Assembly (NCBI GenBank): GCA_900471815.1
Contig: UICE01000001.1
Location: 149,114-213,113 of the forward strand
DNA: 64,000 bases
Direction of reading: 5' to 3'
From: Hyphomicrobiales bacterium
Lineage (GTDB): Bacteria; Pseudomonadota; Alphaproteobacteria; Rhizobiales; Rhizobiaceae
Part shown: in pieces, positions 17,692-27,683 of the stretch
Layout: each line of letters starts with the position of its first letter
Position numbering within the stretch: the stretch's first letter is position 1
Made by a program: the position numbers and the translations under genes
The notes under the pieces: model-generated
What the model saw: the letters and a program-made list of their open reading frames with translations, nothing else
Told to the model about the DNA's origin: nothing
Databases searched by the model: none

Positions 17692-19397
17692 GATCCCGCT
17701 GACAGTGCGACTGTAACCGTCCGCATTGCCATTTTCTGCCGCATTGGCCCAGGAACCATAGGTCTGCCCCCATATGCGCCTGATGCCTGGTAGCCATTTG
17801 TTGTCACCTTGGTATTATTTTTTGCCGTAATCTTGCTCTTGCCGTTCTCCGAACTCAGACCATATGCGCTCTTACCCAACGTGGTGACCGTGGCTCCATC
17901 AAGCTCGATCGTGCCGCCTAATGCCCAAACACCACGATGTTCATCGCCATTGGCAGTCACAGAGCCGCCACTTATGTTGAGTTTGCCTCCATCACTGGCA
18001 GCACCATGACCTGTAGTCGTTGTCACTTTGGTATCCTTGGCCTTCAATTCTCCGTTGGCAATATATAGACCTGTAGAATTAGGACCCATTGTTTCAATCT
18101 CAGCGGCTGTAATATCGACCACGCCGCCTTTGACATAGACGCCTGATGCCTGGTGGCCATTTGTTGTCACCTTGGTATTATTCTTTGCCGTAATCTTGCT
18201 CTTGTCATCCTCCGAACTCAGACCATATGCGCCCTCACCCAACGTGGTGACCGTGGCTCCATCAAGCTCGATCGTTCCGCCATTGGCCCAAGCACCATAA
18301 CGATTGTCTCCGTTGGCGCTCATTGAGCCACCAGTTACACGCAGATTACCTCCCGCATAGCTGGCAGCAGCATGGCCTTTCTCGGCCGTCACTTTGGTAT
18401 TCGTAGTCGTCAATACTCCAGTATATTCAACATATAGGCCGGTAGAGCCAGATCCCTTCGTCTGAACTTCACTTGATATGAAATCGATAGCTCCACTTTT
18501 GGCAAAGGCGCCATAGTTCCCATCGCTATTGGTGGTCAGTGAGCCGCCTGTAATAGTAACTTTACCTCCCGACTCGCTGAAAGCGCCATAACCATTAACC
18601 GCTGTCGCAATGCTATTTGTGGCCTTCAATATGCCAGACTCAGCAGCATAGAGGGCCGGAGATTCGCGCCCCTTTGTCTCAATTTCAGCCGCTGTAATGT
18701 CGATCTCGCCGCCAGCGGCAGAGACAGCCCTTGCACGTTCGCCAAGTGTATTTACCTTGGTGTTATTTTTTGCCGTAAGCTTGCTATTGCCCGCCCCCGA
18801 ATACAGACCATGTGCCTCCTCCTGGGATGTAGTGACCGTCACTCCATCCAGTTCGACAGTTCCGCCATTGGCCCAAACAGCCCTAGACCTGCTTCCATTG
18901 CTGACTAGTGAGCCACCTGTAACAGTGAGTTTACCTCCCGTCCAACCGATAGCAGTATGAGCGTTGCCCGTTGTTACTTTACTATTCGCAATCGTCAATA
19001 TACCGTTGTTTTCAGCATGTAAGCCTACACCCTCGAAACCTCGCGTCTCAATGTCAGCCCCTGTAAGGTCGATCACGCCGCCATCGGCAGAGACAGCCCT
19101 TGCATACAAGCCGCTTGTTACGAGTCTAAGAGGGCCGTTGCTTGAGATTTTCCCATTGTTCCGGGCTGCCAAGGCATAGCCCGATGCGCCGCCCAACCAA
19201 AATCCCGTATCAATGGTTCCGCTTACGCTTTTCTCCACACCGTCGGCCGTAACCCACTGTGCCCAGGTGCTTTGGGAATCGACGCAAATATATGCAACGC
19301 CCATCAAGAGCGACGCAGCTAATTTCGCCAGTTTTATGAAAACAGCACGCCGGAGATCACGTCGCGTGAATGCGGGGGCATAAGAGTAAACCAACAT
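17688..19397 (-). pseudogene. Autotransporter passenger fragment with tandem repeats, frameshifted
   Basis: An export signal (hydrophobic stretch AASLLMGVAYICV, cleavage near TWAQ) is followed by a repetitive beta-helix passenger. Units such as GGTIELDGATVTTLG, ITAKNNTKVTTNG and DITAAEIET recur. The frame runs normally to KVTTNGYQASGAYGG near 17767, then enters nonsense and stops at 17688. At the same place the barrel begins in another frame, with no linker. A single extra G in the five-G run at 17767-17771 would rejoin the frames. I chose ATG 19397 (AAGG just upstream) over TTG 19412. The gene is probably inactive unless the G run varies in length. Confidence 0.8.
17781..18506. repeat. 363-bp tandem repeat inside the autotransporter passenger
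   Basis: Near-identical blocks recur exactly 363 bases (121 codons) apart: 17781 against 18144, 17817 against 18180, and 17878 against 18241. A more divergent third copy appears near 18770-18860. The period is a multiple of three, so unit gain or loss keeps the frame within the repeat region. Repeats like this favour recombination and change of adhesin length. Confidence 0.8.
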
Positions 19398-20567
19398 GGC
19401 ACCTTCTTTCAAAGGGGACAGTCCGCATCGCCTTCACCCATTCCATTCCGCCTCGCGCCATAGCAACGGCTATCTGCAAGTGTTTCCAGCGAAGATGGAG
19501 CCAAGCAAATGCTCCAATTCTTTGCTTTTGCAAATTCCAACTAACACTACACGTTTGTTGGAACTGCACTTATCTCCTGTCAAAAACTCTAGATCGCCGG
19601 GCCTCCTCACGGACGCAAGATGGCAATCTTTCCTTTTGTCTTAGCATCAGATCATCCGAAAACCGGAATTCCACTTTTCAAGCGATGCTTCAGCTTGGCC
19701 AAGACCCTTCCGGGCAGAAAACGCAACCTATCTTTTACTTGGCATCGGATTTGCGAAAATCAGGATTCTATTTTGATCTGCATTAGGCGAATGAATTGTC
19801 TGAAGCGTGAGCACTGAGTAAATCAACGTCTGTATATTGACATACTCCACAAATATATACCGCACTCACCATCAACTCTATCCGTACGGATACCTATTTT
19901 ATGAAAATCATCAAGTTTTAATAGAATTTAATCTGGGACTTCGTGACAAATTCTTACCATATTTGTGACAAATTGTTAAATTTTTATCATTTCCAACTTA
20001 TTATTGCACTTTTAATACTTAATAATTTGAACCGTGTTAAGTATACATTAGAAATAAACTTTCGAGAACCTATCCTATGCCAAAATCGAAATTTACTTCC
20101 GCAAATCCATTTTTTCCTGACAACGGCAACCGCTATTCCTCAGAATGCTCGGTAGTTTTACCGGTATTTAGCGCCACCAAGTTTCAGTAAATGCGCAAGC
20201 ATACTAATTCAAACTGAAACTTCTAAAGATTGCCCCTTGAACCCATTCGTCCGATCTCGCTTGATCAGATCAACCTGAGATAGTCTGTAAACAGTGTTTC
20301 AAGGGTGAAATAGCGTTAGGGTTGCATTCCACTTGCATGATTGTCGACCGTACCTCAGGGCGCAATTAGTAATTTTATCCAGAACCCCCGCACATCGCTG
20401 ATCCGAGAAAATTATCGACGCCGAGGAGCCTTGGCACGTCTGCCCGGATCCTGAAAAATCCATACTCAAAGGCATGATGTATCCACAATTTGTCTTTGGG
20501 CGCCGTTTCACCTATCTGTGGTTTTTGGAGCAAAACAAGATCTGCTCAAACTTTCGTGGAGTGGGCC
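19398..20567. other. 1.2-kb gene-free, AT-rich region before deoB
   Basis: I see no convincing gene here; open frames are short, lack ribosome-binding sites and have no family likeness. The part at about 19800-20240 is much richer in A+T than its neighbours. It holds a direct repeat GTGACAAATT at 19943 and 19965 (22 bases apart, about two helical turns) and a 10-bp inverted repeat at 20179-20222. It may be a remnant of transferred DNA or a regulatory region for the autotransporter. The deoB promoter must lie near its right end. Confidence 0.55.
20179..20222. repeat. Inverted repeat with 10-bp arms
   Basis: AAGTTTCAGT at 20179-20188 is repeated inverted as ACTGAAACTT at 20213-20222, with a 24-base loop. 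It lies in AT-rich DNA about 350 bases before deoB. Function unknown; it could be an operator or a structure in RNA. Confidence 0.5.
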
Positions 20568-21797
20568 ATGTCTCGCGCTTTTCTTTTTGTACTGGATAGT
20601 TTTGGCATTGGTGGCGCGCCGGATGCCGCAGCCTTTGGCGACGAGGGTTCCAATACCTATGGCCATATTGCTGAAGCTTGCGAGGCGGGACGAGGTGACA
20701 AAGCCGGACTTCGCTCGGGCCCGCTTTCATTGCCTAACCTCAGTGCGCTCGGGCTGGCCCACGCCGCCCACCTGGCTTCCGGCTTTCAATTACCACCCCA
20801 GCCTCTAGAACTTACCGGCCTATGGGGTGCAGCGCAGGAAGTCTCCAACGGCAAGGACACGCCGTCCGGCCATTGGGAAATTGCTGGTGTGCCGGTGACT
20901 TTCAACTGGGGTTATTTTCCGCAAACGATACCCGCCTTTCCGGCAAGCCTTGTCAGCGCGGCTGTACAGCGTGCCAGCCTGCCCGGAATTCTTGGAAACA
21001 AACATGCATCCGGCACAGATATTATAGATGAGTTCGGCGAGGAACACATTCGGACCGGCAAGCCCATCTTCTATACATCCACCGATAGCGTGATCCAGAT
21101 CGCCGCTCACGAAACACATTTCGGACTGCAACGGCTTTATGACCTTTGCCAGATCGTGCGCGAGCTGGTCGATCCACTCAATATAGGGCGCGTGATAGCG
21201 CGGCCCTTTCTGGGAGAAAGCAAAAGCACATTTGAGCGGACTGGCAATCGCCGTGACTACTCCGTTCCACCGCCGGAACCGACGCTTTTGGACAGGCTCA
21301 CCGAAGCCGGGCGCACTGTCTTTGCAATCGGCAAGATTGGCGACATCTATGCCCATCGCGGGGTAAGCCATGTGCGCAAGGCGAATGGCAATATGGCGCT
21401 GTTCGACGAGACGTTGAAAGCAATGGATGAGGCAAAGGATGGCGACTTGGTTTTCACCAATTTTGTCGATTTCGACATGCTGTATGGCCATCGCCGTGAT
21501 GTTGCGGGCTATGCGGCCGCGCTTGAGGCGTTTGATCGTCGTCTTCCTGAAGCCCTTGCCAAGCTGAAACCCGGCGACCTCATGATCCTGACGGCTGATC
21601 ATGGCTGTGATCCAACCTATAAGGGAACCGATCATACGCGTGAGCGGGTTCCGGTTCTGTGCGCAGGGACTGGCCTGCCCCATGCCTCATTGGGGCTTCG
21701 CCTCAGCTTCGCAGATATTGGCGAGACGATTGCCGCCCATCTGAATATTGCCGCTGGCAAGCATGGTAAAAGCTTTTTGAAGGGCACCGATGCCTGA
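20568..21797 (+). CDS. deoB: Phosphopentomutase DeoB
   Basis: A 409-residue enzyme converting (deoxy)ribose 1-phosphate to the 5-phosphate, linking nucleoside breakdown to the pentose phosphate pathway. It is a metal-dependent member of the alkaline phosphatase superfamily: the N-terminal [15 protein letters not shown] carries the first metal ligand, and the C-terminal motifs [20 protein letters not shown] carry the others with the conserved histidines. I chose ATG 20568 (GGAG before it); the longer frame starting at 20490 has no support. The last 8 bases overlap the start of mutM, an unusual pairing that suggests translational coupling. Confidence 0.95.
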   Translation: MSRAFLFVLDSFGIGGAPDAAAFGDEGSNTYGHIAEACEAGRGDKAGLRSGPLSLPNLSALGLAHAAHLASGFQLPPQPLELTGLWGAAQEVSNGKDTPSGHWEIAGVPVTFNWGYFPQTIPAFPASLVSAAVQRASLPGILGNKHASGTDIIDEFGEEHIRTGKPIFYTSTDSVIQIAAHETHFGLQRLYDLCQIVRELVDPLNIGRVIARPFLGESKSTFERTGNRRDYSVPPPEPTLLDRLTEAGRTVFAIGKIGDIYAHRGVSHVRKANGNMALFDETLKAMDEAKDGDLVFTNFVDFDMLYGHRRDVAGYAAALEAFDRRLPEALAKLKPGDLMILTADHGCDPTYKGTDHTRERVPVLCAGTGLPHASLGLRLSFADIGETIAAHLNIAAGKHGKSFLKGTDA

Positions 21798-22683
21798 ATT
21801 ACCCGAAGTAGAAACTGTAAAGCGCGGCTTGCAACCCTCAATGGAGGGCGCAACCATTCGCCAGGTGGACCAGCGGCGTCCTGATCTGCGTTTCCCCTTT
21901 CCGGAAAAGTTTGCAGAACGACTGACCGGCCACCGAATCTCTTCGCTGGAGCGGAGGGCAAAATATCTCATATTTCATCTCGATAATGGCCTTGGCCTCA
22001 TAAGCCATCTTGGAATGTCTGGCTCCTACCGTATCGAACAGGAAGATGGCAGCGATATTCCCGGCAGCTTCCATCACGAGCGCTCGAAACTTTCCGCTCA
22101 TGATCATGTGATCCTGCATCTGGCAGGAGTCGACGGTATTAACCGCCGTGTCGTCTATAATGATCCGCGGCGGTTCGGATTCATGCTTTTTGCCGAGCCG
22201 GACCAACTCAATACCCACCCTCTTATAAAAGACCTTGGAACAGAGCCCACGGGAAATCGCTTGGATGGCTCACTGATCGCCATGCTTTTTGCAGGAAAGT
22301 CTGCGCCCTTGAAGGCAGCATTGCTTGACCAGAAGCTCATTGCCGGACTTGGCAATATATATGTCTGTGAAGCATTGTGGCGTGCAGAGCTTTCTCCGGT
22401 GCGCATGGCTGGCAGTATTGCGGGCAAGGACGGCGAAGCGACGCCCATGTCCGATCGGCTCGCGACATCGGTCCGGGCTGTTATCGCCGATGCGATCAAG
22501 GCAGGCGGTTCCAGTCTTAAAGACTATGCACAGACCAATGGCGAGCTGGGATATTTCCAGCACTCGTTTTCTGTCTATGATCGCGAAGGTTCCCCTTGCC
22601 CCCGCAATGGATGCGGTGGCACGATATCGCGCATTGTCCAAAGCGGCCGTTCAACATTTTATTGTCCTGTCTGCCAGCATTAG
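21790..22683 (+). CDS. mutM: Formamidopyrimidine-DNA glycosylase (Fpg/MutM)
   Basis: A 297-residue DNA repair enzyme that removes 8-oxoguanine and nicks the abasic site. The catalytic N-terminus PELPEVE (Pro2, Glu3) is intact, a catalytic Lys lies near residue 60 in ERRAKYLIF, and the C-terminal zinc finger with four cysteines ([10 protein letters not shown] and FYCPVCQH) is complete. The start ATG lies inside the last codons of deoB (8-base overlap). The enoyl-CoA hydratase gene follows after 11 bases, so deoB-mutM-echA may be one transcript. Confidence 0.97.
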   Translation: MPELPEVETVKRGLQPSMEGATIRQVDQRRPDLRFPFPEKFAERLTGHRISSLERRAKYLIFHLDNGLGLISHLGMSGSYRIEQEDGSDIPGSFHHERSKLSAHDHVILHLAGVDGINRRVVYNDPRRFGFMLFAEPDQLNTHPLIKDLGTEPTGNRLDGSLIAMLFAGKSAPLKAALLDQKLIAGLGNIYVCEALWRAELSPVRMAGSIAGKDGEATPMSDRLATSVRAVIADAIKAGGSSLKDYAQTNGELGYFQHSFSVYDREGSPCPRNGCGGTISRIVQSGRSTFYCPVCQH

Positions 22684-22694
22684 GAGATTTATTC

Positions 22695-23468
22695 ATGGCC
22701 TATGAGAACATCATCGTCGAGACGCGGGAGAAGGTTGGTTTTATTCAGCTCAACCGGCCCAAAGCCCTCAATGCGTTGAACTCTGCTTTGCTGGCCGAAT
22801 TGACAACGGCGCTCGAACTCTTTGAGTCCAACGCCCGAATAGGCGCAATCGTGATTACGGGCTCTGAAAAAGCCTTTGCTGCTGGCGCCGATATCAAGGA
22901 AATGCAAACGTTGCAGTTCGCCGATGCCTATACCGGTGACTATTTCAGCGGCTGGGAGCGCGTTACCGCTATCCGCAAACCCATGATTGCAGCTGTGGCA
23001 GGATATGCGCTGGGCGGTGGCTGTGAACTCGCCATGATGTGCGATTTCATCATTGCCGCTGATACGGCCAAGTTCGGGCAGCCGGAGATTACCCTCGGCG
23101 TGATGCCCGGCATGGGCGGCTCACAGCGGCTCACTCGCTTTGTTGGCAAATCCAAAGCCATGGACATGTGCCTGACAGGCCGAATGATGGATGCGAATGA
23201 AGCAGAACGCAGCGGGCTGGTTTCCCGCGTGGTTCCAGCAAATGAACTTGTTGAGGAAGCGCTGAAGGCCGCCCAAAAGATCGCGTCCTTCTCGCTGCCT
23301 GTCGTCATGATGACAAAGGAGACGGTGAACCGGGCTTATGAGACGACGCTGACTGAAGGTCTGCGTTTTGAGCGGCGCGTGTTCCATTCCATGTTTGCAC
23401 TGGAAGACCAGAAAGAAGGCATGGCCGCTTTTGCCGAAAAACGCGCCGCCAACTTCAAGGACAGATAA
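22695..23468 (+). CDS. Enoyl-CoA hydratase
   Basis: A 257-residue crotonase-family enzyme, expected to add water to trans-2-enoyl-CoA in fatty acid beta-oxidation. The oxyanion-hole residues lie in [10 protein letters not shown] and [14 protein letters not shown], and both catalytic glutamates can be seen (the Glu in GGGCEL and that in [11 protein letters not shown]). The start at 22695 follows GGAG with about 8 bases between. It sits directly behind mutM, as I remember for Brucella. Substrate chain length cannot be judged. Confidence 0.92.
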   Translation: MAYENIIVETREKVGFIQLNRPKALNALNSALLAELTTALELFESNARIGAIVITGSEKAFAAGADIKEMQTLQFADAYTGDYFSGWERVTAIRKPMIAAVAGYALGGGCELAMMCDFIIAADTAKFGQPEITLGVMPGMGGSQRLTRFVGKSKAMDMCLTGRMMDANEAERSGLVSRVVPANELVEEALKAAQKIASFSLPVVMMTKETVNRAYETTLTEGLRFERRVFHSMFALEDQKEGMAAFAEKRAANFKDR

Positions 23469-23687
23469 AAACCATTGCTCGACAGGCGGATCCAGTGCCC
23501 TTTTTGCCCTCCGATCAGCCTGTCGATGCCGACCTTGCGAATTTGCGGGAACTCTCCACAGATTCCAAGTTGACGCATAAGCAAACCTCATCTATAAGCC
23601 CGTCAACGTTCGGTGGCCCTTGGCCGCCCTATTATTTTGTGACGACAGCCTGAAGCTGTCGATTAGCTGACAGAAAAGAGAGGCATC

Positions 23688-23954
23688 ATGGCCAACACTC
23701 CTTCGGCCAAGAAAGCGGCGCGTAAGATCGAAGCCCGCACCGAAGTAAACAAGTCCCGCCGTTCGCGCGTGCGTACCTTCCTTCGCAAGTTCGAAGATGC
23801 GGTAGCAAGTGGCGATCAGGCAGCTGCTGCCCTTGCCTTCAAGGCAGTGGAACCAGAAGTAATGCGCGCTGCATCGAAGGGTGTCTTCCACAAGAACACC
23901 GCTTCGCGCAAGGTATCGCGCTTGTCATCGCGCCTGAAGGGCATGACTGCTTAA
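23688..23954 (+). CDS. rpsT: 30S ribosomal protein S20
   Basis: An 88-residue, very basic protein of the small ribosomal subunit that binds 16S rRNA. The N-terminus [16 protein letters not shown] and the C-terminal [15 protein letters not shown] are typical S20 sequences, and the length is normal. AGAGAGG lies just before the start. The gene is isolated, with its own strong terminator 25 bases downstream, and lies between echA and the dnaA leader. Confidence 0.98.
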   Translation: MANTPSAKKAARKIEARTEVNKSRRSRVRTFLRKFEDAVASGDQAAAALAFKAVEPEVMRAASKGVFHKNTASRKVSRLSSRLKGMTA

Positions 23955-23977
23955 AACTATTCTAAATTTACATATGA

Positions 23978-24008
23978 AAACCCGGCTATTCCTTAGCCGG
24001 GTTTTTTT
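23978..24008 (+). terminator. Rho-independent terminator of rpsT
   Basis: An 11-bp perfect stem (AAACCCGGCTA/TAGCCGGGTTT) with a 5-base loop TTCCT is followed by a run of seven T. This is a textbook intrinsic terminator. Confidence 0.95.
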
Positions 24009-24814
24009 ATTGGCGTTTTTTTGGGAATAAATTCGTTTCCCGAGGAAAACAATACGGCTTGCCCATGCAATGTCATATGCTTGTCACAAGCAATGTAAGA
24101 CAGAAAGCGACAGCCACTCTTTATCGTTTATTTTCAATAAGTTAGCGAAGGTAGCCTCCATAGATCAAATGGAGGGTTCGGATTCTCCGGCTGGAGCTAC
24201 TGTCAAGCGAATATTTATTATTTTTTTTTGGTCGTCGGACTCCGCACTGCAACAAAATGTGAGCTCTAAAAAAGGCGTTGAATCCGAACACTTTTTCCCG
24301 CTTGCCCCGACAACAGTTAAAAAAAATGCAATTTCGTTAACCCTTGCTTCATTAAAAATCCCGCGACTCGCACTTGCCCTCACCGCAAAGGTTTTTGTAA
24401 GGTCCAGACATCGACGGGGTGGGAAAAACCCAATTAACAGGCTTATAAAATTTTGGTTGTGAACGCAGATTTCTAGTTTGCGTAACGGGTAGTTTTTGTC
24501 AGTGCTCAGGTCCAGCGGACTTGGAGTCATTTCATTAAACGAGGGCGTTGACGGCGCTGGCGAGAGCCGGGCGTGAGTCTTGTCGCGCTCAAAACTTGAG
24601 AAGGATAGAACGGTGACATTGATCGAAAATTCGCAGTACGAGTCTTCATTCCAAATGCGTGTCAGCGTTTCAAACTTTAACAACTAGCTTAAAATGAACG
24701 GACCGTTCGCAAAGCTGAACGTCCGGATTTACTGTGCGGTGAAAGCCGGCACGCAAAAACCACGGGCAAAACAAAAAGACCCGATACATATCTTTCAGGA
24801 TGAGGCGAATGACA
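24009..24814 (+). promoter_or_regulatory. Long gene-free leader region upstream of dnaA
   Basis: About 800 bases separate the rpsT terminator from dnaA without a credible gene. The region has AT-rich tracts (including a run of ten T near 24222-24232), a perfect 7-bp hairpin CCTCCAT/ATGGAGG at 24155-24175, and a small palindrome GAACG-GAC-CGTTC at 24696-24708. I see no match to the DnaA box TTATCCACA, so I do not call an origin. The dnaA promoter and a long untranslated leader are the likely contents. Confidence 0.5.
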
Positions 24815-26380
24815 ATGAACAGCGGAATAATGGAAAACGGCGCAAAAGCAGCCATAGTCCCGCTCCATATGGGTGAGGGGAAAGCTATGGAGATAGCCAC
24901 CAGTCCAGGCGAAGCGATCTTTGAGCGTGTGAAACTCAAACTGAAAGCAAAACTGGGAAGCGAAGTTTATTCGAGCTGGTTTGGCCGCCTGAAGCTGGAT
25001 GAAACATCAAAGAGCATCGTTCGCCTGTCTGTCCCCACAGCTTTTCTCCGGTCGTGGATCAACAATCACTACGCGGACATGATTGCAGCGCTATGGCGCG
25101 AAGAAGACGAACAGGTTCTCAAGGTCGAGATCGTTTTCCGTAGCGCAAGCCGGGCCGCTATCCGCCCATCCTGCGATGAAAGTGCATTGCGCAGCGAAGC
25201 CTCTGGAGCTGATCGCGCCGGTTCTGACAAGTCCAGCTTCGCCCGCGAAAAGCCGGTATTCCCGGTGGGCAACCTTGCTTCCGACAAGAAAACGCCTGCC
25301 CACTTCACCGACCGTGCGCAAAATGCTGTTTTCGGCTCGCCGCTTGATCCCCGCTATACATTCGACACCTTTGTCGACGGCACACCAAACCGTGTCGCTC
25401 TGGCTGCTGCCCGCACCATAGCGGATGCCGGCGCCAGTGCTGTCCGCTTCAATCCGCTTTTCATTCACGCCTCGGTTGGCCTCGGCAAGACCCATCTCCT
25501 GCAAGCCATTGCAGCCGAAGCCTTGAAGCGGCCAGAACGCGCCCGCGTTGTCTACCTTACCGCTGAATATTTCATGTGGCGCTTTGCAACCGCTATTCGC
25601 GACAATAACGCGCTGTCTTTCAAGGAGCAGTTGCGCGATATCGACCTTCTCATCATTGATGACATGCAGTTCCTGCAGGGTAAGTCGATCCAGCATGAGT
25701 TCTGCCATCTTATCAATACGCTGCTCGACAGCGCCAAGCAGGTCGTTGTTGCGGCTGACCGTCCCCCATCAGAGCTGGAATCGCTTGATCCACGCGTCCG
25801 TTCGCGTCTTCAGGGCGGTGTCGCGCTCGAAATGATCTCGCCAGACTATGCAATGCGCCTTGAAATTCTCCAGCGCCGGCTTGTGGCTGCGCAGGCGGAG
25901 GACAAGTCGCTGGATATCACGCCGGAAATTCTTGATCACGTCGCACGTTCCGTTACCGGTAGTGGCCGTGAGCTTGAGGGCGCGTTCAATCAGCTTCTGT
26001 TCCGCCAGACTTTCGAACCCAATCTTTCGGTTGATCGCGTTGACGAGCTTTTGAGCCACCTGATGCGTGGCGGTGAAGCCAAGCGTATTCGCATCGAAGA
26101 AATTCAGCGCATCGTTTCGCGTCACTATAATGTTTCCAAGCAGGATCTTCTGTCGAACCGGCGCACGCGGACCATCGTCAAGCCACGCCAGATTGCCATG
26201 TATCTGGCAAAGATGCTCACACCACGCTCGCTTCCCGAGATCGGTCGTCGCTTCGGCGGACGGGATCACACAACTGTGCTCCATGCCGTGCGCAAGATCG
26301 AGGATATTGTCGGCAAGGATCAAAAACTGTCGCAGGAACTTGAACTACTCAAGCGCCTCATCAACGATCAGGCGCAATAA
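24815..26380 (+). CDS. dnaA: Chromosomal replication initiator DnaA
   Basis: About 521 residues. DnaA binds origin boxes and opens the DNA. Domain I includes the region around [13 protein letters not shown], domain II is a variable linker (to about residue 170), domain III is the AAA+ ATPase with Walker A GLGKTHLL and Walker [13 protein letters not shown], and domain IV carries the DNA-binding signature [19 protein letters not shown]. Several starts are possible (24800, 24809, 24815, or the ATG at 24887); I prefer 24815, nine bases after GAGG. The N-terminal extension before domain I is longer than in the Brucella protein I remember. dnaN and recF follow. Confidence 0.97.
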   Translation: MNSGIMENGAKAAIVPLHMGEGKAMEIATSPGEAIFERVKLKLKAKLGSEVYSSWFGRLKLDETSKSIVRLSVPTAFLRSWINNHYADMIAALWREEDEQVLKVEIVFRSASRAAIRPSCDESALRSEASGADRAGSDKSSFAREKPVFPVGNLASDKKTPAHFTDRAQNAVFGSPLDPRYTFDTFVDGTPNRVALAAARTIADAGASAVRFNPLFIHASVGLGKTHLLQAIAAEALKRPERARVVYLTAEYFMWRFATAIRDNNALSFKEQLRDIDLLIIDDMQFLQGKSIQHEFCHLINTLLDSAKQVVVAADRPPSELESLDPRVRSRLQGGVALEMISPDYAMRLEILQRRLVAAQAEDKSLDITPEILDHVARSVTGSGRELEGAFNQLLFRQTFEPNLSVDRVDELLSHLMRGGEAKRIRIEEIQRIVSRHYNVSKQDLLSNRRTRTIVKPRQIAMYLAKMLTPRSLPEIGRRFGGRDHTTVLHAVRKIEDIVGKDQKLSQELELLKRLINDQAQ

Positions 26381-26398
26381 GCAGCGCCATTCAACAGC

Positions 26399-26407
26399 TT
26401 ATCAACA
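26399..26407 (+). promoter_or_regulatory. Possible DnaA box between dnaA and dnaN
   Basis: TTATCAACA differs by one base from the consensus TTATCCACA. It is a single site in the 167-base dnaA-dnaN gap, so it may be chance or part of dnaN control. Confidence 0.25.
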
Positions 26408-26547
26408 GAAAGCCTGCGGCGAGAACGTGTGTTGCTCCCCGCAGGCTTGCTTTTTACGTCTGTTTTCTGCCAATTTGCTTGACCTAAGGGGAATGCCTCC
26501 CCACCACCAGACACTTGTTTGGCAAAAGTCAGTGAGACCGGTTTATC

Positions 26548-27666
26548 ATGCGTGTAACTCTTGAACGTTCCAACCTTTTGAAGTCGCTCAACCATGTCCA
26601 CCGCGTGGTCGAACGGCGCAACACTATTCCGATCCTGTCGAACGTTCTTCTCCATGCCGACGGGGCCAGCCTGGCTCTGAAAGCAACTGATCTTGACCTT
26701 GAAGTGACCGAAGCGACTGCGGCACAGATCGAGCAGGCGGGCGCCACCACCGTTCCGGCGCATCTGCTTTACGATATTGTCCGCAAATTGCCCGATGGTG
26801 CGGAAGTCATGCTCGCAACCAATGCGGATGGCAATTCCATGGCCGTGACGTCCGGTCGCTCAAGCTTTCGTCTCCAGTGCCTGCCGCAATCGGATTTCCC
26901 TGAGCTTACAGCCGGTACCTTCACCCATACATTCCGGCTGCCGTCGAGCGCCATCAAAGGCTTGATCGACCGTACGCAGTTTGCAATATCCACCGAAGAA
27001 ACCCGCTATTATCTCAATGGCATCTATTTCCATACCATTGAAAGCGACGGCACACTGAAGCTCCGCGCTGTTGCAACGGACGGGCACCGTCTTGCCCGGG
27101 CCGAGCTTGAGGCTCCCGCCGGTAGTGAGGGCATGCCCGGCATCATCATTCCGCGCAAGACCGTGGCTGAATTGCAAAAACTCGTCGACGACCCCGATGT
27201 TGTGGTGACCGTTGAATTATCGGAAACCAAAATTCGCTTCACGATCGGCTCCGTTGTTCTTACATCCAAGCTGATCGATGGTACATTCCCGGATTATCAA
27301 CGCGTTATCCCATCAGGCAACGACAAGAAGCTCACAATTGACAGGCAGAGCTTCGCCGCCGCCGTTGACCGCGTTTCGACAATTTCGAGCGAACGCGGTC
27401 GCGCCGTCAAACTGACGATCGCCGAAGGTCAGGTTACGCTTACGGTTAATAATCCGGACTCTGGCAGTGCCACTGACGAGCTGGCGGCAGACTATGATTC
27501 AGATGCTATCGAGATTGGTTTTAATGCCAAATATCTCCTCGATATCACGGCCCAGCTGACGGGATCCGAAGCGATCTTCATGCTCGCCGATGCTGGCTCA
27601 CCAACATTGGTGCGTGATACGGGCGATGAGAATGCGCTTTATGTGCTCATGCCGATGCGGGTCTAG
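26548..27666 (+). CDS. dnaN: DNA polymerase III beta subunit (sliding clamp)
   Basis: A 372-residue protein that forms the ring clamp tethering DNA polymerase III to DNA. The three repeated clamp domains fill the length; the start MRVTLERSNLLKSLNHVHRVVERRNTI splits into familiar pieces (LKSLNHVHRVVE and RRNTIPILSNV), and the end is the standard ENALYVLMPMRV. It follows dnaA after 167 bases and precedes recF by 17 bases. Nothing is missing. Confidence 0.98.
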   Translation: MRVTLERSNLLKSLNHVHRVVERRNTIPILSNVLLHADGASLALKATDLDLEVTEATAAQIEQAGATTVPAHLLYDIVRKLPDGAEVMLATNADGNSMAVTSGRSSFRLQCLPQSDFPELTAGTFTHTFRLPSSAIKGLIDRTQFAISTEETRYYLNGIYFHTIESDGTLKLRAVATDGHRLARAELEAPAGSEGMPGIIIPRKTVAELQKLVDDPDVVVTVELSETKIRFTIGSVVLTSKLIDGTFPDYQRVIPSGNDKKLTIDRQSFAAAVDRVSTISSERGRAVKLTIAEGQVTLTVNNPDSGSATDELAADYDSDAIEIGFNAKYLLDITAQLTGSEAIFMLADAGSPTLVRDTGDENALYVLMPMRV

Positions 27667-27683
27667 CTGCACCTTGCAGTCTC

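Noticed and set aside
17781-18860. CRISPR array
   Set aside because: The repeats are long coding units of 363 bases, not short repeats with unique spacers, and no cas genes are present.
19370-19786. 138-codon plus-strand frame next to the adhesin start
   Set aside because: It runs antisense to the adhesin signal peptide and then into AT-rich DNA, with no conserved pattern.
24165-24683. 172-codon minus-strand frame in the dnaA leader
   Set aside because: Composition is not coding-like, there is no ribosome-binding site and no recognisable motif.
24009-24814. Replication origin upstream of dnaA
   Set aside because: I found no DnaA boxes, and in related Hyphomicrobiales the origin is, as I recall, near hemE rather than dnaA.
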